64,000 nucleotides of DNA from Bacteroidota bacterium (GTDB taxonomy: Bacteria; Bacteroidota; Bacteroidia; Chitinophagales; Saprospiraceae), in assembly GCA_024743405.1 (NCBI GenBank), contig JANSWP010000003.1, positions 124,001 through 188,000 of the forward strand, in the 5' to 3' direction. Shown in pieces: positions 18,287-28,762 of this stretch. The notes under the pieces were generated by a model. It had not been told where the DNA came from, searched no databases, and worked only from the letters and a program-made list of their open reading frames with translations. Made by a program: the position numbers and the translations under genes. Every line of letters begins with the position of its first letter. Positions within the stretch are counted from its first letter, which is position 1.

Positions 18287-19039
18287 TTGATAGTGCGGTT
18301 TTTTTTAAGGATTTATCATTTTTATTTTTCCGATCAAAAGGAATTTACTCGGAAACTCTATGCTTTAATAGGGTTTATGCCAGCTAACATTCACATATTT
18401 AAGTTGGCCTTCTCTCACAAATCCAATCCCTCCGATAAAGCTTACGCTGTTCAAAATAATGAACGATTAGAGTATTTGGGCGACGCTGTTTTAGGGACTA
18501 TTGTCGCGGAATATTTATTTAAAAAATACCCGAATGCAAATGAGGGGTTTTTGACGAAAATGCGTTCGAAAATTGTCAAGCGGAAATCACTCAACAAAAT
18601 TGGGGATAAAATGGGTCTAGATATGCTTTTGCAAGAGTATAACCAAACGCGTTTGAGTCGTTCTATGTTGGGTAATGCTGTTGAAGCATTAGTCGGTGCG
18701 GTTTATTTGGAAAAAGGCTATTGGCGTACCAAACGATTCGTGATTCGAAAGATCTTACGCAATTATGTCAATGTGCACGAACTTGAAAGTTTTGATGACA
18801 ACTATAAAAGTCAATTACTCGAATGGTGTCAGAAAAATGGACAGGCTGTTTCGTATAAATTGGTTGCTCGATACAAATTTGAAAAGCGAGATCGATTTAA
18901 AGTTGCTGTAATGGTAGATGGTGAAAAAATGGCGACAGCAGATGATTTTAATAAAAAATCTGCCGAACAGACGGCTTCAGAGAAAGCCATGCAAAAACTA
19001 GGGATCTTGTTTGAAGAAGTTTCCGAATATGATGATTAG
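18287..19039 (+). CDS. rnc: Ribonuclease III
   Basis: A 250-aa RNase III that cleaves double-stranded RNA in rRNA and mRNA processing. The signature NERLEYLGDAVLG (residues 58-70) holds the catalytic acidic residues, with the later Glu/Asp in GNAVEALVGAVYLE. The C-terminal dsRNA-binding domain runs from about residue 170 (YKSQLLEWCQKNGQAVSYK) to 240. There is no ATG near the start: TTG 18287 or GTG 18293 are the candidates. A long hairpin precedes the gene. The stop codon is followed at once by an AGTAACG repeat. Confidence 0.95.
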   Translation: MIVRFFLRIYHFYFSDQKEFTRKLYALIGFMPANIHIFKLAFSHKSNPSDKAYAVQNNERLEYLGDAVLGTIVAEYLFKKYPNANEGFLTKMRSKIVKRKSLNKIGDKMGLDMLLQEYNQTRLSRSMLGNAVEALVGAVYLEKGYWRTKRFVIRKILRNYVNVHELESFDDNYKSQLLEWCQKNGQAVSYKLVARYKFEKRDRFKVAVMVDGEKMATADDFNKKSAEQTASEKAMQKLGILFEEVSEYDD

Positions 19040-19048
19040 TAACGGCTG
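19038..19048 (+). repeat. AGTAACG-type element at the rnc 3' end
   Basis: AGTAACGGC directly overlaps the rnc stop codon, as at 48087 and (with a small offset) 52931. It is short, and only the first segment is recognisable, so it may be coincidental. Confidence 0.3.
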
Positions 19049-19079
19049 CCTATAGTATATAGTAAAGGATCTTGAAATA

Positions 19080-19119
19080 TTGATAGAAGCGTTGCTTTTT
19101 AAAATAGTGCTTCTATCAA
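19080..19119. terminator. Bidirectional terminator hairpin between rnc and the LRR-BRCT gene
   Basis: A perfect 11-bp stem, TTGATAGAAGC (19080-19090) with GCTTCTATCAA (19109-19119). It lies between convergent genes and overlaps the last codons of the minus-strand LRR gene. Confidence 0.6.
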
Positions 19120-20880
19120 TTTCTTTCCATTGAAATCCGTTCCTTCAGTTGCTTTCAAAATATTTTCTTTTTGTTTCTCTACAGAATTATCTTTAAAAGA
19201 GTATCTATAGCGAAGAATGCTCAAATCCTCCTTAGATACATTCATTTGTAATACTTTTCTAAGCTCTCTTTTCAAACTTTCCTTGCGAGTTTTTTTAAAA
19301 GCAATGAGAATATCTGTTAATAGGATTTTTGGAATACCACCTGTGCTCATCATCTGAAGGGCGAGTTCGATATTTTCAGTTTGATTAGTCAATAATAACT
19401 GAGATAAGTTCTCAATAGCCTTTTCATTTCCACTGTCCAATAACCATGGACTTTCTTTTTTCAATAGCCACTCATGTAGCATCTTTTCTGATATGAAGAC
19501 TACGTTTTTGTGTAGTTTTTTCAATTCAATATTTGGTAAATCGCCCAAAACTACGTGGGTCGTTTTTTCTGAAATCTCTTTTTGGAAAACTAGATTAGCC
19601 GATTCAATTCTTTTAATTAAAGCTGCTTTCTTTAAGGTGATTTTTCCTAAAATTGAAATGATACTACCTTTTTTCAAAGGCATTTTCATGAAGCCAATTT
19701 GATGTTTTTCAATGATGATTGTGTGAGCTAAATCCCTGATTTTCTTGACTTTAAAGCTTGATCCTCTAGTTAAATCCGAAAAATTTAATGATCTAAAGTT
19801 CTTTTCATTTTTCAAAAAAAGAACTTGAAAAAAAGCCCACCGATTGGAAATTGAAATATTGGTTTCATGACATTTTCGAATGAAATCTACTATCTTTTTA
19901 CCTTTGAAACCATTGAAGTTGTCCAGTAAATGAAGCTCATTGAAAGAGAGAATCTCTTTTGGGAATTCAGAAAATTTATTCCTCCCAATTAAGAGCTTTT
20001 TCAATTTTTTCGAGTTCGAAAAATCAGAAGATAAAGTAGTTATTTTGTTATTAGCGCAATCTAACTTTTTCAAGTTTGGCAGTTTAGAAATGAAACTTGG
20101 GAGTTTAGAAATTTTATTTTTTGAAAGATTTAGCTCCTCTATGTCAGTACAAAATTCAAGTGATTCAGGAAGCGTTGTAAGTTGGTTGTTTGCGCAGAAT
20201 AATCTGTTTAATTCTTTGAGATTTCCTAATTTTTGAGGGAGCATATCTAAATTATTATCACTCAAACTAAGTGTAGTTAATTGCTTGAATTGCCCGATAC
20301 ATGCAGGAATCTCACTTAATTTATTTTTTGAAAAATTCATTTCTTTCAAATATCTGAATTCAAGTATCTGCTCTGGAATTTCTTTTATTTTATTGTCATA
20401 AAAGCTTAATGAGGTGAGTTTTTTAAATTCAAATAAAACAGGCGGGATTTCAGAAAAACGATTTTGCCCTAAATTGACACTTGAAAGACCTTTACACTTG
20501 GCGAGTGTTTTTGGAAGTGTTTTTAGTTGATTACGATCAAGCTGTAAAGATTCTAAATTGTAAAGCTGACCGATTGGATTTGGTATTTTAGCCAATTGAT
20601 TTTGTCCAATTGCTAAATGTTGGAGTTTTTTTAATTTAAAAATAACCTCTGGAAATTCACTAAATTCATTCGAGTTGAGATTCAATTTGCGCAGTTCAGT
20701 TAAATTAACAAAAGCTTCAGGCAAGCTTTTAAATCGATTTTTCCCTAAGTCTAATTCCACCAAATTCTTAAAAGCTATTATTTCTTTAGGAAGCTTGTCT
20801 ATTCCCCTATTGTGTATATATAAATGTGTAACCTCCTCTGGAGGATATTGTAATGCTATTTCGAGGCTATATGCCTTCAT
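19099..20880 (-). CDS. Leucine-rich repeat protein with BRCT-like domain
   Basis: A 593-aa protein without signal peptide, so probably cytoplasmic. Residues about 15-320 hold some 13 LRRs of 23 residues (pattern LxxLxLxxNxLxxLPxxLxxL). Residues about 398-470 look like a BRCT domain: GSIISILGKI, IKRIESAN, SEKTTHVVLGD (the TTHVV core), VVFISEKMLHEWLLKK. The C-terminal 120 residues are helical (TENIELALQMMSTGGIPKILLTDIL) and resemble a region following LRRs in other Bacteroidota proteins, but I cannot name it. BRCT modules usually occur in NAD-dependent ligases and DNA-damage proteins, so a nucleic-acid or phosphoprotein contact is possible. The BRCT call is from motif reading only. Confidence 0.7.
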   Translation of the reverse strand: MKAYSLEIALQYPPEEVTHLYIHNRGIDKLPKEIIAFKNLVELDLGKNRFKSLPEAFVNLTELRKLNLNSNEFSEFPEVIFKLKKLQHLAIGQNQLAKIPNPIGQLYNLESLQLDRNQLKTLPKTLAKCKGLSSVNLGQNRFSEIPPVLFEFKKLTSLSFYDNKIKEIPEQILEFRYLKEMNFSKNKLSEIPACIGQFKQLTTLSLSDNNLDMLPQKLGNLKELNRLFCANNQLTTLPESLEFCTDIEELNLSKNKISKLPSFISKLPNLKKLDCANNKITTLSSDFSNSKKLKKLLIGRNKFSEFPKEILSFNELHLLDNFNGFKGKKIVDFIRKCHETNISISNRWAFFQVLFLKNEKNFRSLNFSDLTRGSSFKVKKIRDLAHTIIIEKHQIGFMKMPLKKGSIISILGKITLKKAALIKRIESANLVFQKEISEKTTHVVLGDLPNIELKKLHKNVVFISEKMLHEWLLKKESPWLLDSGNEKAIENLSQLLLTNQTENIELALQMMSTGGIPKILLTDILIAFKKTRKESLKRELRKVLQMNVSKEDLSILRYRYSFKDNSVEKQKENILKATEGTDFNGKKLIEALF

Positions 20881-21766
20881 AGTGATTTGAAGTTTGACAA
20901 GAGTTGAAAAATTAAAATAAAACGGCGAAAAAAGTTCAGAACAGGGTATTTAAAGTATCATATATGTAATTTTTTTCATTTGTAAAATGATATAAATGAG
21001 ACGTTTAAAAATATTTTAATTTTTTTATTTATGTTTAAATAATTGATTATCAGTTAATTGTGAAATTGTAAATGTAATTTTTAAAATAAAATTGAAATTA
21101 AATAATACATATTATAAAAATTGGCAATGTATTTGAAATATAGGGAGTAATTCTAATATGATAGAATACACGATTTAAAAACTAGCATTAGAGTATTTAA
21201 AAACCGAAAAACAGTACAAATGAAAACCTGATTCCAGGCCGGTTACATCCCAAAAATGGATCAGTCCCAAAAACTGTTTTTTTTATTTAGACGGAAGATT
21301 CGAAAAAAATCCAAATTAGTAACAAATTATAATTCGAAATCCTTCCTTTTACCAAGAGCCGATTTAAGTGTATAAAAAATGATTTTCTATTAGAAAATCG
21401 ACTATTACGAAAAATCTTAAATTTAAAGAAAAACTTTTAATGGCTCTGCTTTCCAAAGCAGACTTTCAAGCGGGTTCTTTTTCATGAAAAGTACTCAGTC
21501 GGCAGTCAACTGTTTACAGTTTACGGTCACTGAATGTGTATGAATGAAATAGTGTGTCCATGAGACAATGAGCCCACATAATCCACGACTTCGTTTTAAT
21601 TCATGAGGTTTATAATTTGCTAAGCAGCTCCGGCACGCGCCGGAGCTTTGCCGGAGCTAGCTTATGCAAAAGAGCCAATCGGGGACTCAGTTTAGAATTC
21701 TCTGTTCACCGTATTTTTATAACAGTGAACAGAGAGTGTGAGACTAAGCACCCTAAAGTCACAACT
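20881..21766. other. Long AT-rich spacer and leader of the giant surface protein
   Basis: An 886-bp gene-free stretch. It contains a terminator-like pair AAAACAGT/ACTGTTTT (about 21208-21281), a degenerate 7-nt-periodic CAGTxxx stretch (21495-21532), a GC-rich palindrome (21618-21664) built on AGCTCCGGC/GCCGGAGCT, and a perfect 10-bp hairpin CTCTGTTCAC/GTGAACAGAG (21700-21734) ending 32 nt before the start codon. No gene was seen. Confidence 0.6.
21618..21664. repeat. GC-rich REP-like palindrome
   Basis: CTAAGCAGCTCCGGC pairs with GCCGGAGCTAGCTTA, and a nested copy (GCGCCGGAGC) lies in the loop. Its GC content stands out from the AT-rich surroundings, as expected of a REP-type repeat. An upstream extension of the reading frame of the next gene runs through it but is not thought to be translated. 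Confidence 0.5.
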
Positions 21767-24700
21767 ATGAAACACATTACACTCACTGCAATGGTGTTGC
21801 TGTTGACCGGGTATTTGGCCTGGTCGCAGTGCAACCCAATGATTGATCTCGGAGGTGCCGCAAACGTTCTGTGCGAAAGCGACAATACTAATTACAATTT
21901 AGCTATTACAGGTACCAATATTGGCTTAAGTGCAGGTACTTGGAGTGGTTGGTCGGAAGCTGGAAACGGTGGTGCAACTTCTGCGATGTTTAATCCTGCA
22001 ACTGAAGGACCAGGTATTTATACGATTACTTGGACAGTCATAGTTGCAGATGGTGATTGTATGTTAAATGAAATAACGCCTCCCATCACTATTGTAGTGG
22101 ATGGCGATAATTCCAATTTACAACCCACGGCAACTTATTCGCCAGTGATTGGATGTATTGGAAACCCTATTCAAATATTTGCAATGCCGACAACGGCATC
22201 TTTTTCTACCCCAACTTTTAATTATTCAATTGACCCAGTTAACACTAATGCTCCGGGTGCGAGCATTGATCTGAATGGAGAGGTAAATGCAACAGGTTCG
22301 GGAAATGTAGTTGTAGTGATTACAGAAGTGAATGATTGTAATACAAGTTTGCCCCTTTCGTTCGCGATTCCATATGGAGAAGATCCTGACTTGGTGTTTT
22401 CACCTGCTAATGAAATAGTTTGTGATGGACAGTTGATGAATGTACTTTTGACAACTAATTATATCAATCCTGGGGTAGTCCAATTTTGGCTGACTGATAT
22501 TGTATATTCTTCTCCCGAAGTAAATAACCCAACGAGTTTATTAACACCCGGTCCAATTGGAAATTTAGGAACATCTTTTTTTCTGCCTGGTGCAGTTTTG
22601 AATGAAAGTGTTGAAAACATAGGCAATGAACCCCAAACGATAACTTATAAATTTATTCCGACTCGGCAAGATGGCGATTTGTGTGAAGGAGATGAAGTAG
22701 AATTGGTTGTCACGGTTTTGCCGACCCCCAAACTTGATATCATAGCTAATCAGATTTTTTATTGTTCTGGAGAAACGCTGGACTTTTCAGTTTCCACACC
22801 TACGCTCGGCGGTGGGGTGACTTTTGATTTGGTAATCGAAGAATCAGAAGACCCAACCCAATTTCCCGCTGACTTAGAGGATGACCAGACGTTCCCAATT
22901 ATAATCCCTGAACTCGTTGTGACGGTCGGAGGTGCCCTTGAGGTCTCCGACCACGCAACTTTCATTTTGAACAAAACGGGAAATTTTGATCCAGGACGTA
23001 TTCTGATTGGGATGCAAAATATACGATTAACAGATAACCCCACTTGTACGGCTGCCAATGTTCCCCCCGCATTGGCGCCCAACCAGATAGCAGTCATTTT
23101 TCCTGAGCCAGTTTTAAATGATATTCCTGATTTTGATATTTGTGCAAATGAAAATACCGCCTTGGATATCTCCATGGTTAATACTCTATCTGTTTCGACA
23201 TTTCCCAATGTAGGTTATCCTATAAAAGTGGAATGGACAGTTGAAACAACGAATAATGATGGTGGAATCACAGGCGCATCTTCTGGTTCTTTAGAGATTT
23301 ATGATGAGAACGGATTAGAGTTAAGTTTAATTGATATTGATCAAGCACTGGTTGCCAATGGAAATTTATCAGAGACAGCCACCTATAAAATAGTACCAAT
23401 TAGCTCAGGTCATGATGGCGTTTTTGGTACTACGGCTGATTGTATTGGCGATACTTTAATGGTAAATGTAACGGTCAATCCTGATTTGGTTGTGATGCCA
23501 AATCCATTGAACCAACAAATATGTACAAACAATGCTTTTGAGGTCGAAATGACTTCTAATATTACCCCAATAAACGGAATAAATGACTTGGAATATTTGG
23601 TCACTGCCATAACGAATACCCCCAGTTTGGGGCAGGGAACCACTGTTATTCCTGATACGACTGTTTTGCAAAATGGTCAGTACTTGACGGAACTCTTGGT
23701 AAATAATACCAATGCCCCCCAATCCGTCATTTACACAATTCGCCCCCAATTAAATTCATCTAGAACAGATGTAAATGATCCAACAACAGCAACTTGTTTT
23801 GGTGCAGAAGTCGATATTACTGTCGATGTTTATTTGCAACCATTAGCAGGTGTTTCTGATAGTGGATCAACTCCATTTTGTTTAGAAGATACCAAAACTG
23901 TAACAGGGATGCCAATTGGCAATGCACCGTTCACCCATTTATGGGAAATTGTAAATCCACCACCTGCTGGATATACAGGAACAGGTACATTAGATGGTGC
24001 CCAAAGTTCGACAAATGTCGCAGCTGAATTTATAGGTGAAAGTGCAGGCTTTATACAATTACAATACATCGCTACAGACGCTGATGGATGTTCTTCTGAG
24101 CCTCAATTTTTAGATTTTGAAATTGAAGCTTTGCCGAATGTTGAAATTTTAGGTGGTGATTTATCTATTTGTATTGAGGATGGCGTAGTGAGTATTACAG
24201 GAACTCCTTCAATAAATGGAGGTACTTACACTACTGACGCACCAGCAGGTTTAACAGATTTAGGAAATGGTTCTGCAGAATTTGACCCCAGTCTTTCAGG
24301 CATAGGTGTTTTTGAACTGATTTTCGATTTTGCACCACCTGGAGCTTGTGCGGGCAGTGATACCATTCAGATAGAAGTAATTGATTGTCAACCCGAAGTA
24401 TCTATAATTGATCCTTGTGCATGCCGAGAAGAGAATCCCGGTGCTCAAGGTAATGCAACAACCCTAGAAAACGGACAATTTACTGAGACCGTCCAAGTGA
24501 TGGCTCAACCCGGACAAACTTGGTATATCGTTTCCGTCGCCGGATTATATGATATAGCGAGTCCACACCCCCCTTTCCCCCTCATCCCATTTCAAACAGG
24601 TCCGGCAGGTGATTTACTTGTTGAAAACCCTGCCGGTATTTTTACCCTACAAGGCGTTCATGTGGATGAAATTGGTTATGAAATTATTGTTTCGAATGGA

Positions 24701-27700
24701 ACTGATGAATTAACTATTTCGAATACCTGTGCCTATCCTAATCCAAAAATAGAGGATCTGAAAGGGGGGTATTGTTTAAATGCTAATCCTATTCCATTAA
24801 TCGGTCATGCAGACCCTTCAACTGGTATTGGAACATTTGATATTTATAATTCAGGAGGCATTATCGTTCATTCGAATGCAACTGAAATTAACCCTAATAA
24901 TTTAGGGTTAGGAACCTATGACCTTATCTATACTTTTGATGAAGACGATGACCCGACGGTCCCTTGCCAAAATTGTAATCCTGGTTGTGTGCAATCTATT
25001 GAAGCGTCCTTTAAAATAGTAGATGCTCCAAATGGGTTGACCTGCAACAGTATAGTAAATGTAAGTTTGGATGATGACTGCGAAGTCATTGTTCATCCAG
25101 ATATGGTTTTGGAAGGTACTTATCCTTCCTATGATATTTTCACAGTTGAAATATTTGAATTTAGCCAAGCATTGGGAGATACTGTGACAGGTGCTCAAAT
25201 TGGACAATTATTGAGTGTGAAAGTGTTTGAAGAGTGTGGAGGAAATCACTGTTGGGGAACAATGATGGTAGAGGATAAGCTCGGACCTGTTTTTAATTGT
25301 CAAGATACAATTCAAGTTTCTTGTGCGGCTGATATTGATTTATTACTGCCACCTACTGCAGTTGATAATTGTGATGGCAATATTTCTCCAGTATTATTAG
25401 GAGAGTCTGTTCAAAGTTATGGATGTGGTAATGCAAATGATATTGTAAGAAGTGTCTTAAGGGTTTGGCGAGCGGTTGATTCCAATGGGAATCAAGGACA
25501 GGACTGTAGTCAGATCATTGAATATGAGAAATCTGATTTGTCAGATGTTGTTTTCCCATTGAGCTATGATGACAATGATTTACCTTCTTTTGATTGTACA
25601 GATTTTGAAACAGAACCTGATTCAACCGGTTGGCCCACTCTTGGTGGCTTTCCATTAGATAGCAGTAATTTCTGCTCTATGAATGTCCTATATGATGATG
25701 ATGTGGTTCAAATATGCGAAGGTAGTTTCAAAATAATAAGAACATGGACAGTATTTGATTGGTGTGCCTCAAGTAGTGCTGATAATCCAATTACTCATAA
25801 TCAAATTATTAAGATTCTGGATAAAACTGCCCCTTCATTGATTTGTCCAAATGATTTGACAGTTGGTATGTTAGGAGATTGTGCTTCTTTTGGAAGTCTT
25901 CCTGCTGCTGCAGTGACTGATGATTGTTCTTCAAATGCAATAACAGTTTCTGTTTTTACCCCTAGTGGAAATATTCTTGGAAACGGTGGTATTTTGGTTG
26001 GGTTAGACTTAGGTTTTCACACGGTTACCTATCAAGCATCGGACGATTGTGATAACACCTCAACCTGCGACGTAAATGTCCAAGTGGTTGATAATGTTCC
26101 ACCGACTCCGATTTGTGATGAATTCACTATTGTTTCGTTAAACTCTGCTGGATTGACCTACAATGATGCGATTAGTTTTGATGATGGAAGCTATGATAAT
26201 TGCGATCATTTGCCATTGACATTTGATGCAAAAAGAATGGATGACCCTGGTGATTTTGCGGATAAGGTAGGTTTTGATTGTAGTGATGTAGGAGCACCTA
26301 TACAAGTGATTGTGAGAGTGACTGATTATTTTGGGAATGAAAATTTATGTATGGTGACAGTTGATGTTCAAAGCAAAAATTCTCCTTTTATTGTTTGTCC
26401 GCCTGCCGTAACGATAGATTGTACAGATAATTTGAATGATTATAATTTAACACTACAACCTACAATAGGCGGTAATTGTAACATCGTTTCTAACCTGCCA
26501 ACAAATGAAGATCATATTGATGCAATGTGTGGTACTGGTTCTGTCATCAGAACATGGACCGTCGTGGATGAAGTAGGCGAAACTGCTTCTTGTACCCAAC
26601 TAATTACTATTACCGACGCTAATTTATTTGATAGTACAGGTATTAGCTGGCCTTTAGATACTACTATTTCAGGGTGTCAAACTACTTTTGAAATCGAGCC
26701 TCAGAATTTACCTGTCACACCACTTAATTATAGTATGCCTATTATAGATTATGAGGGATGTGGAATTGATCCTGTGCCTAGCCATTTGGATCAGTATTTT
26801 ACGGTAACTGACTCGGCTTGTTTTAAAGTCGTTCGTACTTGGACAGTCATTGATTGGTGCCAACATGTAGCAAATGATCCCAATTCTGCTGGAATTTGGA
26901 GTTACCAACAAGTCATCAAGATTGTGGATGATGAAGCACCTATTTTGACTAATTGTGCTGACCGAGAGTTTGATAATGAAACGAATGATTGTTCACCAAT
27001 TGTAGTCGATTTATCAATCAACGTTGAAGACTGTGCAGATAGCCTAGATTTGGTTATTAGTTGGGAGGTTGATGAATTCAATGATGGAAGTATTAATGAT
27101 TTCGGATTGGGAATGAATACTTCCAACGCTTATCCGAATGGGGCACACAGAATTGTTTATACGGTAAATGATAAATGTGGAAATTCAGAGAGTTGTGAGT
27201 TTATTTTCACCATTGTAGACGGTCAGAACCCGACGATTTCTTGTGCTTCCTTAAATATCGAAATTATGCCAGCGTCGGGCATGATAGATGTCCCAGTAAA
27301 TAGCTTACTATTTGGCGTGGCGGATAACTGTTCTGATACCATTGATCTTCAAATTTCATATTCAGCCAATGTGAATGATACGATAATGACTTTCACCTGT
27401 GATGAAATAGGGAGTAATACCATTGAAATATGGGTAACAGATGAGGCTGGTAATCAAGATTTATGTATTACTCAATTGAATATTCAGGATAATATGATGG
27501 TTTGTGATGATGATACTCTGGTTGTTGTTTCTGGCGGAATATTCAATGAAGATGATTTTCCAATCAATGGCGTAAACGTTTCGGTAAATAGTACGACCAG
27601 TATTTCGACAGGTCAGAATGGAGTATTTACATTCAATGATTTGCCTGGCGGCGGCGATTATTCGATTACACCAGAAAAAGATGATGATCTATTAAACGGT

Positions 27701-28762
27701 GTAACTACCTACGATATGGCATTAATCAGTAAACACGTGTTAAATGTCAAAAAATTGGATTCACCTTACAAGATGATTGCAGCTGATGTTAATAATTCAG
27801 GAGCTATTACTACGATGGATTTAGTTCATCTTCGGAAAGCTATATTACATATCAATGATTTTTTCCCAGACAACAGATCTTGGCGGTTTATTGAGAATGA
27901 ATATGAGTTTCCAGATTCTGATAATCCGTTTTTTGAGACAATTCCAGAGGTTATTAACTACAATAACTTAACACAGGATGCGATCGAAAATGACTTTATA
28001 GGGATAAAAATTGGAGATGTTAATGGTTCTGCTAACCCTAGTAGTGCACAATCTTTGGATGATAGAAATAGTTTTGATCCATTCTATCTAAAAACTAATG
28101 ATCAATTATTGGAGAAGGGAAAGGATGTAGTGATTGATTTTTATCCAGAGAAAATGGAGTCTTTAGAAGGATTTCAGTTCACCTTACAGTTTGATCCTAA
28201 TAAAGTGACTTTTATTGATGTTTTGGAAACAGATCTGATGAATAGGTCAAATTTTGGATTGACCAAATTAGAAGAGGGGGTCATTCTAGTTAGTTGGAAT
28301 CAATCAAATATCAAGCTTTATGAATCGGATAAAAAAGAACCTCTATTTGGTTTAATTTTAAAAAGTAAAGAAAAAGTATTATTGAGTCATATCTTGGGTG
28401 TGAATTCTCAAGTACTAAAAACCGAAGCTTATTTATCAAATAGGGATTCAGAAATTATATCTAATTTAAAAATAAAATTTGAAAATGAAGATATTTCTGA
28501 CAAGCTAATTTTGTATCAAAATAGACCAAATCCTTTTAGAAATTCAACTTTAATTACTTTCAATAACCCAAATTCTGAATATGTGACATTAAAAATAATG
28601 GATTATTCAGGAAAAGTAATTGAAGCCAGAGCAGGTTTTTTTGAAAAAGGAATGCATGTCTTTGAGATTGATTGGACGGACCGACCAGAAACAGGTATAT
28701 TTATTTACCAATTTGAATCTAGCACTTCAACTAGTTCTAAAAAGATGGTTCGGACACATTAG
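21767..28762 (+). CDS. Giant secreted HYR/dockerin-like surface protein with T9SS sorting domain
   Basis: 2331 aa from ATG 21767, chosen because it starts a clear signal peptide (MKHITLTAMVLLLTGYLAWS, then QCNP); the frame is open further upstream. The N-terminal about 1000 residues are Ig/PKD-like beta modules. The middle is a series of Cys-rich HYR-like modules (KTAPSLICPNDLTV, VDNCDGNISP, RTWTVFDWC). Near the C-terminus lie a carboxypeptidase-regulatory-like beta-sandwich (INGVNVSVN), a dockerin-like calcium region (AADVNNSGAITTMDLVHLRKAIL), a cohesin-like sandwich (FQFTLQFDPNKVTFIDV) and a T9SS type A domain (YQNRPNPFRNSTLI...KKMVRTH). It is predicted to be exported by T9SS and act as an adhesin or extracellular matrix protein. 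A strong terminator follows. Confidence 0.9.
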   Translation: MKHITLTAMVLLLTGYLAWSQCNPMIDLGGAANVLCESDNTNYNLAITGTNIGLSAGTWSGWSEAGNGGATSAMFNPATEGPGIYTITWTVIVADGDCMLNEITPPITIVVDGDNSNLQPTATYSPVIGCIGNPIQIFAMPTTASFSTPTFNYSIDPVNTNAPGASIDLNGEVNATGSGNVVVVITEVNDCNTSLPLSFAIPYGEDPDLVFSPANEIVCDGQLMNVLLTTNYINPGVVQFWLTDIVYSSPEVNNPTSLLTPGPIGNLGTSFFLPGAVLNESVENIGNEPQTITYKFIPTRQDGDLCEGDEVELVVTVLPTPKLDIIANQIFYCSGETLDFSVSTPTLGGGVTFDLVIEESEDPTQFPADLEDDQTFPIIIPELVVTVGGALEVSDHATFILNKTGNFDPGRILIGMQNIRLTDNPTCTAANVPPALAPNQIAVIFPEPVLNDIPDFDICANENTALDISMVNTLSVSTFPNVGYPIKVEWTVETTNNDGGITGASSGSLEIYDENGLELSLIDIDQALVANGNLSETATYKIVPISSGHDGVFGTTADCIGDTLMVNVTVNPDLVVMPNPLNQQICTNNAFEVEMTSNITPINGINDLEYLVTAITNTPSLGQGTTVIPDTTVLQNGQYLTELLVNNTNAPQSVIYTIRPQLNSSRTDVNDPTTATCFGAEVDITVDVYLQPLAGVSDSGSTPFCLEDTKTVTGMPIGNAPFTHLWEIVNPPPAGYTGTGTLDGAQSSTNVAAEFIGESAGFIQLQYIATDADGCSSEPQFLDFEIEALPNVEILGGDLSICIEDGVVSITGTPSINGGTYTTDAPAGLTDLGNGSAEFDPSLSGIGVFELIFDFAPPGACAGSDTIQIEVIDCQPEVSIIDPCACREENPGAQGNATTLENGQFTETVQVMAQPGQTWYIVSVAGLYDIASPHPPFPLIPFQTGPAGDLLVENPAGIFTLQGVHVDEIGYEIIVSNGTDELTISNTCAYPNPKIEDLKGGYCLNANPIPLIGHADPSTGIGTFDIYNSGGIIVHSNATEINPNNLGLGTYDLIYTFDEDDDPTVPCQNCNPGCVQSIEASFKIVDAPNGLTCNSIVNVSLDDDCEVIVHPDMVLEGTYPSYDIFTVEIFEFSQALGDTVTGAQIGQLLSVKVFEECGGNHCWGTMMVEDKLGPVFNCQDTIQVSCAADIDLLLPPTAVDNCDGNISPVLLGESVQSYGCGNANDIVRSVLRVWRAVDSNGNQGQDCSQIIEYEKSDLSDVVFPLSYDDNDLPSFDCTDFETEPDSTGWPTLGGFPLDSSNFCSMNVLYDDDVVQICEGSFKIIRTWTVFDWCASSSADNPITHNQIIKILDKTAPSLICPNDLTVGMLGDCASFGSLPAAAVTDDCSSNAITVSVFTPSGNILGNGGILVGLDLGFHTVTYQASDDCDNTSTCDVNVQVVDNVPPTPICDEFTIVSLNSAGLTYNDAISFDDGSYDNCDHLPLTFDAKRMDDPGDFADKVGFDCSDVGAPIQVIVRVTDYFGNENLCMVTVDVQSKNSPFIVCPPAVTIDCTDNLNDYNLTLQPTIGGNCNIVSNLPTNEDHIDAMCGTGSVIRTWTVVDEVGETASCTQLITITDANLFDSTGISWPLDTTISGCQTTFEIEPQNLPVTPLNYSMPIIDYEGCGIDPVPSHLDQYFTVTDSACFKVVRTWTVIDWCQHVANDPNSAGIWSYQQVIKIVDDEAPILTNCADREFDNETNDCSPIVVDLSINVEDCADSLDLVISWEVDEFNDGSINDFGLGMNTSNAYPNGAHRIVYTVNDKCGNSESCEFIFTIVDGQNPTISCASLNIEIMPASGMIDVPVNSLLFGVADNCSDTIDLQISYSANVNDTIMTFTCDEIGSNTIEIWVTDEAGNQDLCITQLNIQDNMMVCDDDTLVVVSGGIFNEDDFPINGVNVSVNSTTSISTGQNGVFTFNDLPGGGDYSITPEKDDDLLNGVTTYDMALISKHVLNVKKLDSPYKMIAADVNNSGAITTMDLVHLRKAILHINDFFPDNRSWRFIENEYEFPDSDNPFFETIPEVINYNNLTQDAIENDFIGIKIGDVNGSANPSSAQSLDDRNSFDPFYLKTNDQLLEKGKDVVIDFYPEKMESLEGFQFTLQFDPNKVTFIDVLETDLMNRSNFGLTKLEEGVILVSWNQSNIKLYESDKKEPLFGLILKSKEKVLLSHILGVNSQVLKTEAYLSNRDSEIISNLKIKFENEDISDKLILYQNRPNPFRNSTLITFNNPNSEYVTLKIMDYSGKVIEARAGFFEKGMHVFEIDWTDRPETGIFIYQFESSTSTSSKKMVRTH

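Noticed and set aside
21617-21766. A 50-residue N-terminal extension of the giant surface protein
   Set aside because: The frame is open, but it runs through two hairpins and would bury the clear signal peptide at 21767.
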